Shown here piece after piece: positions 44,400-55,599 of a DNA stretch of 64,000 bases. The notes beneath the pieces were generated by a model, which saw only the letters and a program-made list of their open reading frames with translations, did not search any database and was not told the origin of the DNA. The stretch is from Agrypnia vestita (Eukaryota > Arthropoda > Insecta > Trichoptera > Phryganeidae). The DNA lies in contig JADDOH010024938.1 of the NCBI GenBank assembly GCA_016648135.1, positions 26,140 to 90,139 on the forward strand, in the 5' to 3' direction. Each line of letters opens with the position of its first letter. Position 1 is the first letter of the stretch. The position numbers and the translations under genes are program-made.

Positions 44400-45355
44400 A
44401 TAAACAATTTTTTTTAATAATAATGTCACCACAAAGTTCAAACTTCATTCAGAAGAAAAAATATTCTTTGAACAATCAATATAAATTTATTGAAATTGAA
44501 AATCTTTCACAGATAGATATAAACATCCCTGAGATCTAGAAGCCTATTTTACATCAAGTTTTATAAAATATATCTTGGCTTTTTCTCCATCCCTCCTAAG
44601 AATGATTAATAACCACAACCCGATAATAACGTAAACTTGGATATATTCTTCGTGACTTAAACTTAGCAAAAAAGCAAATAATACTTAATGTAATGTAACA
44701 CTTGACACTCGTTCGAACGAGTAATATATGCTTACCATAAAAAATATGCAAAATTCCATAGTTGCATCGAGGATGACGTATGGTAGATCGCATTGACCTT
44801 GGAATACACGCACTCCGCACTTGCGCGGTGTTTTATATCTCATTTAACATAACTCTTAATTAATCTCCGTTTGATAACGGTCGTAAGTGTGAGTGGTCGT
44901 TATCTAACATGCTGACCCATGCATCAGAAACCTGGTTGGCGATTACCGATCGCTCTCTGCTCATCAAACAAGTCAGTCTCCCATGGCTGAGGATCATGAT
45001 CTTCAAGATCTACCGTCCTCTTGACTATTTTTCTCTGTTTCCCGACATCTTACAGATGACTTGACGCTGTCACCAGAAAAGCACCTCAAGCTTTTCCACT
45101 TTTTGAGTGGGGGATCTTCTTCCTCTTCAACTCTCGACGTGGTCCACCACAACAAGTTTCTTCAGGCTATCTTCATGTCAGACAAGAGAGTTTTTACTCG
45201 ATTCTTAGTTTTTGTAGTTGCTATTGAATCTCGCTATCCATGGTATACGCAATATTACATGTCTTCAACACCTCTCAGCAACATGTCTTCAACACCTTCT
45301 CAGCAACATCTCAAAGGCATTTCATTAACTGAACCTATATTTGTAATAGATAAAT
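44400..45355. other. No gene; one dispersed repeat fragment
   Basis: 44755-44830 (minus) belongs to the accgcg.aagtgcggagt family (see 2370-2440, 49660-49735). An open frame at 45061-45456 contains Ser runs but no recognisable domain, and its 3' part overlaps the inverted arm that follows. Not called a gene. Confidence 0.45.
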
Positions 45356-45358
45356 ATA

Positions 45359-45613
45359 TTATAATTAAACTAGTTAACTTTGTTTACACCACTAAAATTT
45401 ATTTGGTAAAACCAACCGGTTTCGGAAACGACGTTCCTTCGTCAGGGTATATTTAATACTTAATAATAGTATTAAGTATTAAGTATACCCTGTACAGGAT
45501 AAACTTAATAATAGTATTAAGTATACCCTGACGAAGGAACGTCGATTCCGAAACCGGTTGGTTTTACCAAATAAATTTTAGTGGTGTAAACAAAGTTAAC
45601 TAGTTTAATTATA
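45359..45613. mobile_element. Near-perfect 93-bp inverted arms with hammerhead cores
   Basis: 45359-45451 is the inverse of 45521-45613 with about one visible mismatch (inside stem II). The 69-bp centre holds two direct copies of acttaataatagtattaagta. Each arm has a core: 45414-45445 (minus) and 45528-45559 (plus). Confidence 0.8.
45528..45559 (+). ncRNA. Minimal hammerhead candidate (ACCGGT type, second family)
   Basis: CTGACGA 45528-45534, extra A, GGAA/TTCC stem II, GAAACCGGTT; stem I ACC/GGT. The mirror copy at 45414-45445 is the same apart from one base. The stem II sequence differs from the 41 kb family, though the ACCGGT palindrome is the same. Confidence 0.58.
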
Positions 45614-45614
45614 T

Positions 45615-46195
45615 TCATAATGAATAACCACAAAGTTATAGCAAAATACAACAGATTAATATATTTATTGCAATCGCATATATGTATATATTACCTATTT
45701 TTTAATTAATTTTTATTTGTAATTAGTCCAAACCTGCACAAGAAAAATTTTGCAACCTTTCTTTTAATGAAAAATTATCTTTAGTACTTGATTTATTTAG
45801 TAATTTCTCTCATAAGAAGAGGTTTATTGTGGAGCATTTGGAAGCGAATTCCGCGCTATCGCTAAAATTAAGCTTTGCGATACGAAGAACAGAACTAACT
45901 TTTTGGTCTCCCGGGACACGAAACCAGACCCCTATATCGTCTCACCAGAGGTTGAAATATTAGTCTACAACAGAATGCTTACTGTATATATCCATGTCTA
46001 TTTATATAGTAATAAATTTTGTGGAAACTCTCGTGGCGTAACAGTTTTAAGTTTGACAGTCGCGAGAAACCATAGAAATGAGAGAAACTGACAGGAAATT
46101 TAATCGTATATTAACCAACGATAAAATACAAAAGAAACTACCATGATAGTTAAGAATGTTCTTAGGTTTTCATAGCCACTTAGAACCTTCAAGTT
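45615..46195. other. No gene recognised
   Basis: Unassigned. A short non-repetitive stretch near 45840-45970. Confidence 0.45.
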
Positions 46196-46400
46196 TGTGT
46201 TTTCTGTATTGTGTTGTGTGTATACAACACATCATGACTTTGGCACTATTGCAAGCCGATATTTAACCACAACACCAACATTCACAACAACACATCAGCC
46301 CTGATAATGGACCCTGCAATGGGATCCGAAACGTCGGCCCAAAAGGTCGTAACAACACGGCATAATACCCCAGTAAACACAAACTTGAAGGTACCATGAT
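46195..46400 (+). repeat. PLE terminal-repeat-like block, copy 3
   Basis: Plus-strand relative of 3170-3425 and 11030-11345, with acaacaacacatcagcc...gtaacaacacggcataataccccagtaaacacaaac. Core at 46301-46335: CTGATAA (G8 changed), stem II GGACCC/GGGATCC with one bulged A, GAAACGTC, stem I GCC/GGC. Confidence 0.65.
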
Positions 46401-46909
46401 AGTGATTAGTCTGGTAAAAACGACATGAATCAGAAGTTCTAGAGACAAGTGGAATATTCTCGAGTCACTTGTAGGAAATTTTGTCCAGTGACATTGTATC
46501 TAACACAGTTTTGTTTCTCTTTTTATGTGCGTCAAAAGGATTCAATAGATAGGGATATAAAAAGACAAGAAATGCAATCTTTTATCTTTCCGGAGTAATA
46601 AGGAAACGGTCTGATTACATTTATAAATAGTTTCCCGGTTAAAACATCCGCACGGCTCCGCGAGCGTAACAACGTAAGTGCATAAAATAAGAAAAATCTT
46701 CGTTAGATGAAGGGCTTTTAGCCAGATAACTATCCGCACCAAACGGCTTTTTCCTCGTCCAACGGAATTAAATATTCATTCTTCTGAGGGCGCTTTTTTC
46801 AAATGTAGTTTACTAAATATAAAATCGGTTTGCGCCTATCTTCCCCGGGATCACCATTCTCTGTTTTCATCCCTTTTCATTTGTGAGTCTTCTTCTGAAC
46901 ATTTAATAA

Positions 46910-47552
46910 GTCTTCTTCTTCTTTTGTTAGATCCTTGATCTGTGTTGACAGGTCAGTCCTGGTCTTGAAATGAGGACATCCAGCTCTCTCTTTATCTCTC
47001 CCTGGAGGGTCCCTCTGGAATCCCGCGCATCATGGCTCTGGGAAATCTCGTCTGCTCCATTCTCTCGACATGGTCCTCCACAAACGCCTTCTCTGCCTGC
47101 TCCATCTTACAATGTCTTGTATTTCGCAGGTTCTGCGGATTCCTGCATCGGGTACTCTGTCTCTGAGGGTCTTTCCAGCAATAGGTCTTAGGGTCTTCAG
47201 CTCGATAGTTCTGAGGAGGTGTTTAGTTCTCACCGTGTCCGCTCTTGCTTCGATACCGTATGTCATGATAGGTCTTATGCATGTTTTATATACTATGACT
47301 TTGCTTTCCACTAGCATAGGCTTATTGGCCCATACTTAAGCTTAAGCATCCAGATATATTCGCTGCTTTGTTTGTCTGCTCTTTGACTTCGTTAAGATCA
47401 CTGTAGCTAGATATCTCCACCCCAAGGTACTTTAATTTCATAACCTGTTCTATGGGTTTATTGTTTATAACCAATTTACATCTTTGAGGTTGTCTAAATA
47501 TTGTAAGACACTTTGTTTTCTCGACTGAAATAATTATGTTGTACTTCCTGCA
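46910..47552 (-). pseudogene. LINE-D: RT C-terminal region
   Basis: Minus strand: CRKYNIIISVEKTKCLTIFR, then KYLGVEISSYSDLNEVKEQT and, after a stop at GQ, VYKTCIRPIMTYGIEARADT, LRTIELKTLRPIAGKTLRDR and a basic tail. YLGxxxSS..D..xEV..Q and YKTxIRPxMTYGxE are the standard post-catalytic blocks of insect LINE reverse transcriptases. Two frames are needed. 5'-truncated; the catalytic YxDD lies upstream and is absent. Confidence 0.83.
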
Positions 47553-47611
47553 TGCAAGAGTTAACTATTACATATTGCACACTGGCGACCTCTATCGTAG
47601 AAGAAGTGAAT

Positions 47612-47800
47612 ATAATTTGTGAACATAACAAAGTGCATATAATTTTCGCCCTCGGAAGCAGTAATCAGTCCGCCCTCTACCTCCGCGGGTAAAGGCCGTC
47701 CTCGTAATGTCGTTGAATAAGAATTCAACGAAACTTCGAGAATCGTTTCTCGGAAAAACATACGGTTCGTATAAAATATCCGCAACCAGTTACAGTTAAA
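47612..47800 (+). repeat. Dispersed repeat, copy 2 (core lost, stem kept)
   Basis: Relative of 42473-42663. Stem II is perfect (GTTGAAT/ATTCAAC), but the CTGATGA box has decayed to cgtaatg, and GAAAC is followed by TTC. Not a ribozyme any more. Confidence 0.7.
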
Positions 47801-48234
47801 ATCAGAAAAGACTAAAATAAACCTATTATACTATATATAGTGCAAATATACATTCAATATTATATTAGAGGAAGTAATTAGTATGCAGGAATTTCGCTAT
47901 GTTTCATAATAAACGCAAGCCACCTTCACCTTCGCTAGGATTAGGATAACATAGAGTTCAATTGAAATATACAAAATATTAGGGCTGTTCAGACCAGGGT
48001 TGAAAAACCCTCCAGCGTGGAGTAATAGCTTTCGGGACCAGTTTCCACGGGGCGCAGGCGGAAGGAGGGGGTAACATTACCCGACCGTAAATTGCACTGA
48101 AGTTTCGTCAATCTACTAATTGCTTTTTTTAAATTAATGTCTGATTAATGCACACAGCTACCCACACTATGCTCGGCTCATGTCTTTTAGCTCTCGATTG
48201 CAATGATTAACTATTAAAAAAAAAACTAACTAAA

Positions 48235-48440
48235 AAATCAAAAATTATACTATAATTATTAATTTTTTTAAAACTAAAATTTGTTAGATAATTTTTATCG
48301 TCGCCTAGAGTCTACTGCAAAGTTTCAGCTCGATTGGATTACGGGAAAACGGTTAAAAATCGATCCAAAGTTTTTTCGGCAGACAAGAAAGCAAGCAAGC
48401 AGACGCTACGAGTTAAAAGAAAGGGAGTAAAAACATTTAT
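48235..48440 (-). repeat. tactccctttc-ended repeat, copy 3
   Basis: Minus-strand partial copy: agacgctacgagttaaaagaaagggagtaaaa at one end, cgagctgaaactttgca in the core (compare 22035 and 25747). Confidence 0.7.
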
Positions 48441-48915
48441 GTTGGTGAAATAGATTTATTTTCATATTTCCTGCATCTCGCAAAATACTTTTATATTTAT
48501 ATATTTTAATATTTTTTGCTCTTCAATTTGAATGTATGAACTTGCTTTCTAAATAAATATTAGATGTCGATCTAAGGAGATAAAATATTACAAAAAGCTA
48601 CTTTCTTTAGACGAGGTATTTATATATATCTAGCGAGGTAGGTAGTGGCCAAGAGGCTTGTTACGTATTATCCTAATTTATGTGTATTATGGGTACGCAT
48701 CAAGCTATCAAATAGCTATTCTTGGCCAATAAACGCCGATTTATCGGCAATGAAATGAAAAATGCTTCATGTTGATAAATTTACAAAGACGCAGGCGACT
48801 CTATTATTTCTTCAATATTCAAAAATATCATTATGGCAATATCCAATAACTTCCTAAATTCTATTCAATTAGCTTTCTTTACTAATTGTAAATTAAAGAA
48901 TCATATATTAAATAA
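48440..48915. other. No gene recognised
   Basis: AT-rich and unassigned. Confidence 0.5.
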
Positions 48916-49165
48916 GTGGGTGGGTCATGTGGAGAGAATGTCCGAGCACCAAAGTCCCTGCTGAACTCAAGGCCAATAGGGCGAAGGAGCTTAGGAAGGC
49001 CGAAACTAAGATGGAGTGACAACGTCCTCAAAGCTATCTCTGCCTTAGAGCTTCGAAACTGGAGAGAGCTGGCACTAGACCGAGATGAGTGGAGGAAAAT
49101 TATTGAGGAGGCCAAGACCCACCAAGGGTTGTAGTGCCAAGAATGATGATGATGATATTAAATAA
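48916..49165 (+). pseudogene. LINE-G: RT tail
   Basis: WVGHVERMSEHQSP then a stop/frameshift, followed by RRSLGRPKLRWSDNV, RNWRELALDRDEWRKIIEEA and stop at 49134. The WxGHVxRM...GRPxxRWxD..NW...AxDRxxWR pattern is an RTE-like LINE tail. It ends in a (gat)n tail. Confidence 0.8.
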
Positions 49166-50125
49166 CAAGGATGAGGATGATATTTTTAAAAAATTGCGTG
49201 ATTTATATATTAATTTTTAACGATTGCAATCATTTTTGAATAGGTAAAAATTGCAGAATTTTGATAATAAAATTAAAAAGCCTTATCTATGATATATATA
49301 GACTATTATGGTTCTCCTAAATTTTAAAAGAGCATTGAAACGATCGACAGAGACATAATAATAATAAAAACTTTGGAAACTTGGAATAAAGGAAGCGCCT
49401 TAGAAATGGCTTAAGGACTACTTGAGCAACAATTTGAATACAGGTTACCCCATATCTGACCCTTATTTCATTAGGAGTATCACAAGGGTCTGAGACGATC
49501 CTTTTAGACATAAGATACATATTTTAAGAAAAGTTCACTATTTTTTGACGGCGAAAATGAGTATTCGGTTCAATGTGTGGGATTCGGCAAGTGTGTCTGC
49601 CTTTGCGATGATGTAATTGGTTCAAATAACATAGTCAAAATTGGCAATGTTTGCCAATAACCATTACAAGTAGCACGATATACCACGTTAACCTTGGAAC
49701 CCACGTACTCCACACTAACGCGGTAATATTGTGTCTCCTTTACCTTATTCACCTACAATGCAATTCTTTATTATTTGTTGATTTATAACATTCTTAATTT
49801 TGTTTTCATTTTTGTACCAAAAAATACGTGTATATGGGGGCTATTAATTTTTGAGGTCTGTGTGAAAATTTAATAGATTTGAAGCTTTTTGAAAACAAAC
49901 TTGCTCCCATATGTCCTCTATTGAAAATCGGTCCTAATTTAAAAGACTTTTTAAACGATTTTCTGGTGAATCACACAATATCAAGTACTCTCAAGAGAGG
50001 GATAAATCAATAAAAAAATTAAATTTGGAGTCAATTTAGTGTAGCAAGCGAAATAAATTGCGAGAGTATCGACCGATCGTTTAATGGTGAATAAGTGCGC
50101 TCCCGCACGTGCGAATATTCTAAGA
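49165..50125. other. No gene; one dispersed repeat fragment
   Basis: 49660-49735 (minus) is a copy of the accgcg..agtgtggagtacgtggg family. The 60-codon open frame there follows the repeat. Confidence 0.5.
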
Positions 50126-50129
50126 GCGT

Positions 50130-50390
50130 TTAAGGCGTTCCACAGACGAGTGATTAGTATGACATTATTGCAAATCAAAGAAGAGTATTCTAGTAGCGAA
50201 GCCCAAATGGCAATGGGCAGGGCATGTTGCAAGGAAAAATGTTACAAGATGGACTCCCAGAGCTCTGAAGTAGAGACCTTTGGAAAATAAAAGAGGCGTC
50301 GGAAGACCTCAAAAGAGATGGGCCGATGCGATGGTGAGAGATGAGAGAGAGGAGGCTGAGGAAAAAGGAGAAGAAGATTATTTTAGTTAA
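50130..50390 (+). pseudogene. LINE-B copy 2: RT tail
   Basis: KWQWAGHVARKNVTRWTPRA then a stop, RPLENKRGVGRPQKRWADAM and an acidic EE-rich end. Same architecture as 38690-39140. One in-frame TAG shows decay. Confidence 0.78.
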
Positions 50391-51065
50391 GATTGTTTTC
50401 AGTGCCGTTGGTGATTAAATAAAACATATATACTTATAATTGTGATCAAACTTATGTGTTTTATGGTAATGAAATTGTTTTCGTACTTTCCATTTTCTAT
50501 ATTCCTATTTCCATATTCTGTCTAGCTATGTTCCAACGCAAGGTATACTACACAGCCACGTTTTTTTACGTAGGAATGCCAAAAATGTTTAATTTCTAAC
50601 AAAAAAAATCTTGGACCTCTAACTTTTTTCAGAATATTGCGGAATAATTATCATTAACTTTGGCAATACATGTGTCTCAAGGCGACCTTACAGAATACAT
50701 TGAACAAGTTTCAAAGCATTCCAAACATAAATAAGGGTAACTCCAACAGCCCCACGCGGGGTGTGAGTAAACAAAACGCTGGACGTGTTTAAATGTACTT
50801 TTGGGAGCTAAGTGCAGCTCCCGGTTAATTTACTGCGACCAATAAGGGTTCGGAAATTGACCGTAATGCGAGCCCAATGGCCATTTTGTTTCTGGGAACG
50901 CGCGCCGAACGGAAACGGAAAGGGCGATAAATAAAACTCACGTATTAAGGCGGCCTCGCACCTGCCCGGCCCGGGGAGCGTAAAGTTTGATTAGGACGGG
51001 AACGCCGAGGAAACGTGAAACGTGAAACTTTCGGACATGATACCTTCCCCAGCAACATTGCACTC
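50390..51065. other. No gene; unique-looking GC-balanced stretch
   Basis: 50730-51010 (cgtgtttaaatgtac, gaacgcgcgccgaacgg, ggcggcctcgcacctgcc) is non-repetitive in the window and CpG-bearing. No recognisable frame. Confidence 0.35.
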
Positions 51066-51070
51066 TACAG

Positions 51071-51873
51071 TAGAGGTTCCCAATTTTTTTTTGCCAAGGG
51101 ACCCTAAATGATCATAATTTTCTTGGCGGAACCCTATTTTGATAACAAAAAAAATTACCTCGTACGAGCACATTAAAAAATTGTAATGTTTGACTTGAAA
51201 AGAAAGAACAAATATAAATAGAAAATAATTATTATAAGTATTGTAAAACTTTTATTGTGCAAAGATATACAATGTAACTATGAATTTTAATGCGAAGAAT
51301 GAAACTTTTTCAGATATTTTCTTATAATAGCACTAAAATTACGCTTACTCTCTGAGAATTGTATGCGAAGATCTGGAGCTGCATCCAGCCTGTTTCTGCA
51401 CTTGTTTTTGGTGTAAGCGTAAGCTGAAAAACCAGGTAAGTCGTCACAAACGTAAGCAGAATTGTGGTAGCCTTCTCAACGATTGCAGGGCATTCGTCTT
51501 TTAAGTCCAATCCATAAGTTATTCAGATAATCTTCTGATTTGAATTTTTGTTTTAGAGAAGAAGAACACGCAACATCGATCAAGTTTTCAAACTCTGACA
51601 CAGTTAGAATCCATGGTTTTGTATGATTTGCGAATGGATTCTGTACCCAGTCGAAGTTCTGTAACTTCTCCGGGAAATACTCTTTCAAGGATATTTTAAG
51701 GATTATGTATATTTTTTTCCATATCTGAGTTTTGAAACTCATTTTTGCGGCGCTCATGCGGCGCTCACTCTTTTGTACGAACGTTTCATTTAACTCTCGG
51801 ACAGAACGCGGAACCCTTGTGACCCTTCCACGGAACCCCAGGGTTCCGCGAACCACCTTTCGGGAAACGCTGA
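51071..51873 (-). mobile_element. hAT-type element, internally deleted
   Basis: Ends TAGAGGTTCCC (51071) and GGGAAACGCTG (ends 51873) form short imperfect TIRs. Flanking octamers CTCTACAG (51063-51070) and ATCTACAG (51874-51881) match at 7 of 8, the hAT target-duplication length. The interior keeps the transposase C-terminus. 803 bp. Confidence 0.82.
51322..51856 (-). pseudogene. hAT (ZBED-type) transposase C-terminus
   Basis: Minus strand: EYFPEKLQNFDWVQNPFANH, SEFENLIDVACSSSLKQKF, then a frame change at about 51490 into ECPAIVEKATTILLTFVTTY. WxxNPF, ExxNLIDxxCxSSLKxxF and the LLxFxTTYL dimerisation helix are the end of the hAT transposase as also found in ZBED5/SCAND3-like proteins. The catalytic part and the BED finger are missing. 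Confidence 0.83.
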
Positions 51874-51976
51874 TCTACAGTGGCATCTAACGAACGTGGA
51901 GGTTGTATAATGTCAAAAATATGAATAATGAATGGCTACAAATGCATTGTGTATGAGCAAAAATGATATTTAATAT

Positions 51977-52465
51977 TATCATGGGTTCGTGGTGGCTGTA
52001 GGAGGCAAATTTAACACAAAAAACTATTTAAACTTTAATTTACCACCCAAGTAACTGGATATGAATTTAATTAGAGCACTAACTATTCCTTAGTTCATAA
52101 TATTTTGCATTTAATCACTCATTTGTGGAACGCTTTATTCTGGTTTGTTAGAATCTTGGTACATCTAAGGTAATATTTATTTTCAAACACTTATTAGAAA
52201 CTCTCTTAACTTATTTTCGCTGATGGCACATTGAATCACCTCTGATTTTTATAGAATCATAATAAACAACTAACTCGCCGCTCGCGCCCTTGTTGGCTTT
52301 TATCCAAAAAACGTTGGTTTTTCGAATTTTCGAAACTGTTTTACCAGTTTCTCTACATATCCAATAGTTTCTCCATGTTATGAGAATAACCCAGTGGATT
52401 CTAGATTCGCATGGACCACTCTAGAAAGTTTAATAATGCGCAGTTGCCATTGTACTCGGGTGACA
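51977..52465 (-). repeat. Solo LTR with ATAT target duplication
   Basis: Read on the minus strand it starts TGTCACCCGAG and ends tcctacagccaccacgaaccca.ga.a. ATAT lies on both sides (51973-51976 and 52466-52469). It contains a TATA-like tctataaaaatc. The 489-bp size, terminal inverted TGTCA and 4-bp duplication suit a Gypsy-type LTR left by recombination. The AT-rich duplication is weak evidence by itself. Confidence 0.65.
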
Positions 52466-52469
52466 ATAT

Positions 52470-54515
52470 TATTTATTTAAATTCTGAGAAAATAATTATG
52501 AATTTCACAACACATCCCTCTTTATATATTCGTTTCCTTCAATTACCAAATAGTTCGCCACTCGCTGCCCTAATCGAATAGGTTGAAAAAAATTATATAT
52601 TTAGTTTACTTATTATTTACACCAAAAGGGACTGCTCCTCTCAAAACTATAGAAATAATTAATACAAATCATGGAGTATGTATTAAAAAAATCATTAAAA
52701 TATTGTATATAGGTACAAAATTAAACATAATATTACAGAAAATTCGTTAAGCACTCAAGTTCGCTGCAAATGCATATTTCGTTTTTTTTAAATGAGAGTT
52801 TTTATTATTAATTTATATTAGAAAGTATATTCTAGACTACAAAAATGTGAAGATTTAAAGTACTTGTGTAAATGCAATATATAGTTAGAAATCATCTCTT
52901 TACATGATTAAAAAGCATATTAAATAATCAAAATCATAAGAAAATTGGCAAATTTAAAAACTTATAGTTTTATTGAAATCAAAAATTTATTTATTATTTA
53001 AGAACAGTTTTAAGGTCATATTGCTAGCTTTATACTAGTAAAAAATATATACTTTAATATATTTTTTACTAGTATTAAATACAGCGTATAAATATAGAAT
53101 CTATTGATTTTTCAATGACACTGAAAATGTTTTGTTTGGCCGTAGTCTGTCGATTAATGCTTACATTTTCATAATTATTACAAATAATGTTTACTTTATT
53201 GCTTTTATATAAGAACAAAGGTTTTATCTAAGCTCTATGTTCTATCTGTTTCTAATTTGTCCATCCTTCACTCCATCCTCATCCACCTCTATATATCACA
53301 TACATTTTCACACAAAAGTCTGAACCGTCGCATGTCCGAGTAACTGTATTCTCACATACCCGACAGCGGTAAGAATGATGTATTTTTAGAATCACGTTAA
53401 GTTTAGATTTTTCCGTTCTGGTTCCCGTCGCCATGTTGATTGCGCGCCCGCCCTAACGCCCGGAGCGCCGTGCAGCGGGGCGGATATTGGCGGTGCTGTG
53501 TTGTCTATGGCGATATATTTCCCGCCCGGAAGTTTATTTTAGCGCCAAACTAAGATCGGAAAATATTTTCTTCACAGGAAGTTATCAAAATCTGATTCAG
53601 CGCCCATAAATTGTAATAGCGGGATGGTTAATGTTCTTTTTAACCCACATCCCTGAACGGCTGCAGGAAATTGCTAAATTGGTGCAATATTCCAAGTTAA
53701 TGCCCAGTAACAGGAAAATGATTTTACACTCTGTCTGAGTAGATTCTTTACTAAAGTCGAAGAATACCCCGTGAAATGCTTTATCGCAGGCTACCCAAAA
53801 TGTTAAAACATGAAAGACCGAAATAGGGTGACTTAAAAAGTATTTTTTCGAAATTGTAATTCAGTGTCCTACTGAAAAAATCAGTTTATTCAATTTTGAT
53901 TAAGAACACCGTTTTATACATAATTTTCGGCTCAGCAAAATAAATTTGTTGTTTTACCTGAATAAATTATCTAAAACCCATTTTATGTAATAAAAAAATA
54001 CATCATCGGAGTGAATTTGTTTTAAAGCGAGACTAAAAATATGGATTCTGCTTATGTAACAATGTAACTTTTTAAAATAATATGTTTACTAAATACATCG
54101 TATTTTGATATATTCTCACATAATACAGTAGAATACTAGTGTAGTAACCAGGGCACCGAATGCAGTATTTACGTTGCTAAAAAGATGCCCAAAAAATGGT
54201 AATAAATTATAATTTCTTAAAATTCTTAAATGTCAACTTATCATGGTACCTACCTATAAACAAAAAGAAGCGTAATATAAATTAATCCTCAATAATATTA
54301 ACTTGAATGTTCGTCTATCCAATAGCTGATTTCATTCCGTTTTCAAAATTAGTATACATTTAAAATTCCAGGTAATTAAATAAATTGAAAACATTGACTT
54401 CATGCTTTTTTAATAAAATACTGTGAATTTTTTCTTTTCAATGTTTCAGTTAAATGAAAATCAAAACTTATCTTCCCATATATATGTGATTGGATTTAAT
54501 CGTTAAGTAAAATAT
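52470..54515. other. No gene; GC island near 53.4 kb
   Basis: 52628-52645 repeats the stem of the 2.5 kb motif. 53395-53560 is GC-rich with CpGs (gattgcgcgcccgccctaacg, gccgtgcagcggggcgg). The rest is AT-rich. No coding frame recognised. Confidence 0.45.
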
Positions 54516-54519
54516 ATAA

Positions 54520-54740
54520 ATCTCTATGTAACAATGTTCTTCACTAATGTTACCAATGTCACAAATAATGATGAGGTGTATCAAATGAGGTACAATTTTT
54601 TTTTGAATTCTCTACGTAACAATGTCCGTCACACTTAAATAATAATGAGGTATAATACAATAATTAAGAAGCAAAAAAGCACAATACTCTATTTAAAAAT
54701 GTCCATCACTAACGTTATCAGGACGCTACACTACTCTAGA
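54520..54740 (+). repeat. Three imperfect tandem units
   Basis: ctcta.gtaacaatgtt..tcac..a appears three times (from about 54522, 54608, 54688), separated by aataatgaggta words. A related piece is at 785-848 on the other strand. Confidence 0.65.
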
Positions 54741-54764
54741 TAGCCCTGTTCTCACAGCCTTAAC

Positions 54765-55010
54765 TGGCGGCCCAAATAGCTAGTTTTTTTTATTTTTGGG
54801 TCGCAATCCTAGGATTGGTCTGCAACAAGCACTCGCCCTCTTCACTCCTCTCTGTCAGCCTCTACAGGTGCAGGTGATAGGTGCTACAGCGCACATCTCC
54901 GATAATCTGGTCTATTTAGCTTAATCTAGGGCGGCCTCTACGATTGTTGCCTTCAACATTTCCCTCGACGATGGTTAAAAGCAGGCCCGGATGTCTTATA
55001 TTATGACCTA
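54765..55010 (-). pseudogene. LINE-C: RT tail
   Basis: Minus strand: GHNIRHPGLLLTIVEGNVEG, NNRRGRPRLS, stop, IDQIIGD and, after a stop, RLTERSEE with TNP at the end. GHxIRH..L...IxEGxVEGxxxRGRPR is a common insect LINE tail. Several stops. Confidence 0.78.
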
Positions 55011-55595
55011 GTATTGTATTATTGTATAGCTAGTAATTGTTTTCAAATTCTGTAACGTGGAACCCCGTGACCACAAAAATACCTAAGAATATGTCCAAAT
55101 TAATTACAACATATTTTTTTGCTAATATCGTTGTAAGGAGTTTAATATTATTTTTATTTTCTTAAAGAAAAATAAAATTCTACCCAAATGTATTTATTAT
55201 TATTTTAAAGATAATATCTTTATAATGAAAATATGGTCGAAGATATTTTTTAAAAATGGCCATCCAATATAAAATAATAATTTTGTTACTTTTATATGAG
55301 CTAAACCGCTCGTTTCCAATTTATTAAATTGAGAATCGCTTTGTAAATTGCCATTGTAATAATTGTCATATTGTTGGAGGTTTTGTTTGCGTCGATTCAT
55401 TACTAAATATTAAATATTATTTCAGAATTTTTTTCTGTTTATTAATAGAGTGTATGTTGGTATTGAATGGTGTAGTAAGTACTACGAATAAAGAATGAAT
55501 AAATTAGAAATGATTTTCAGGCTTATCTTATAATTAATTTTTTTGAAATTACATAATGTAACGAGATGTTGAACCTATTGAATACTGACAATAAT
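55010..55595. other. No gene recognised
   Basis: AT-rich and unassigned. Confidence 0.5.
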
Positions 55596-55599
55596 ACGA

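Larger units (their letters stand above)
43690..44400 (+). mobile_element. Penelope-like element remnant with inverted ends
   Basis: The left end (about 43705-43773) is the inverse of the right end (about 44325-44395): tataaatctacttatatt.tttgattaattacacctacatgtttc. Each end contains a hammerhead core. Between them lies one readable GIY-YIG endonuclease frame. This is a heavily 5'-truncated PLE copy retaining endonuclease plus both terminal repeats in opposite orientation, a layout known for Penelope. Confidence 0.85.

Noticed and set aside
45061..45456. 131-residue gene
   Set aside because: No recognisable domain, and its 3' third lies in the inverted ribozyme arm.
54522..54740. CRISPR-like array
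   Set aside because: Only three imperfect, uneven units in an insect-like genome; a simple tandem repeat explains it.
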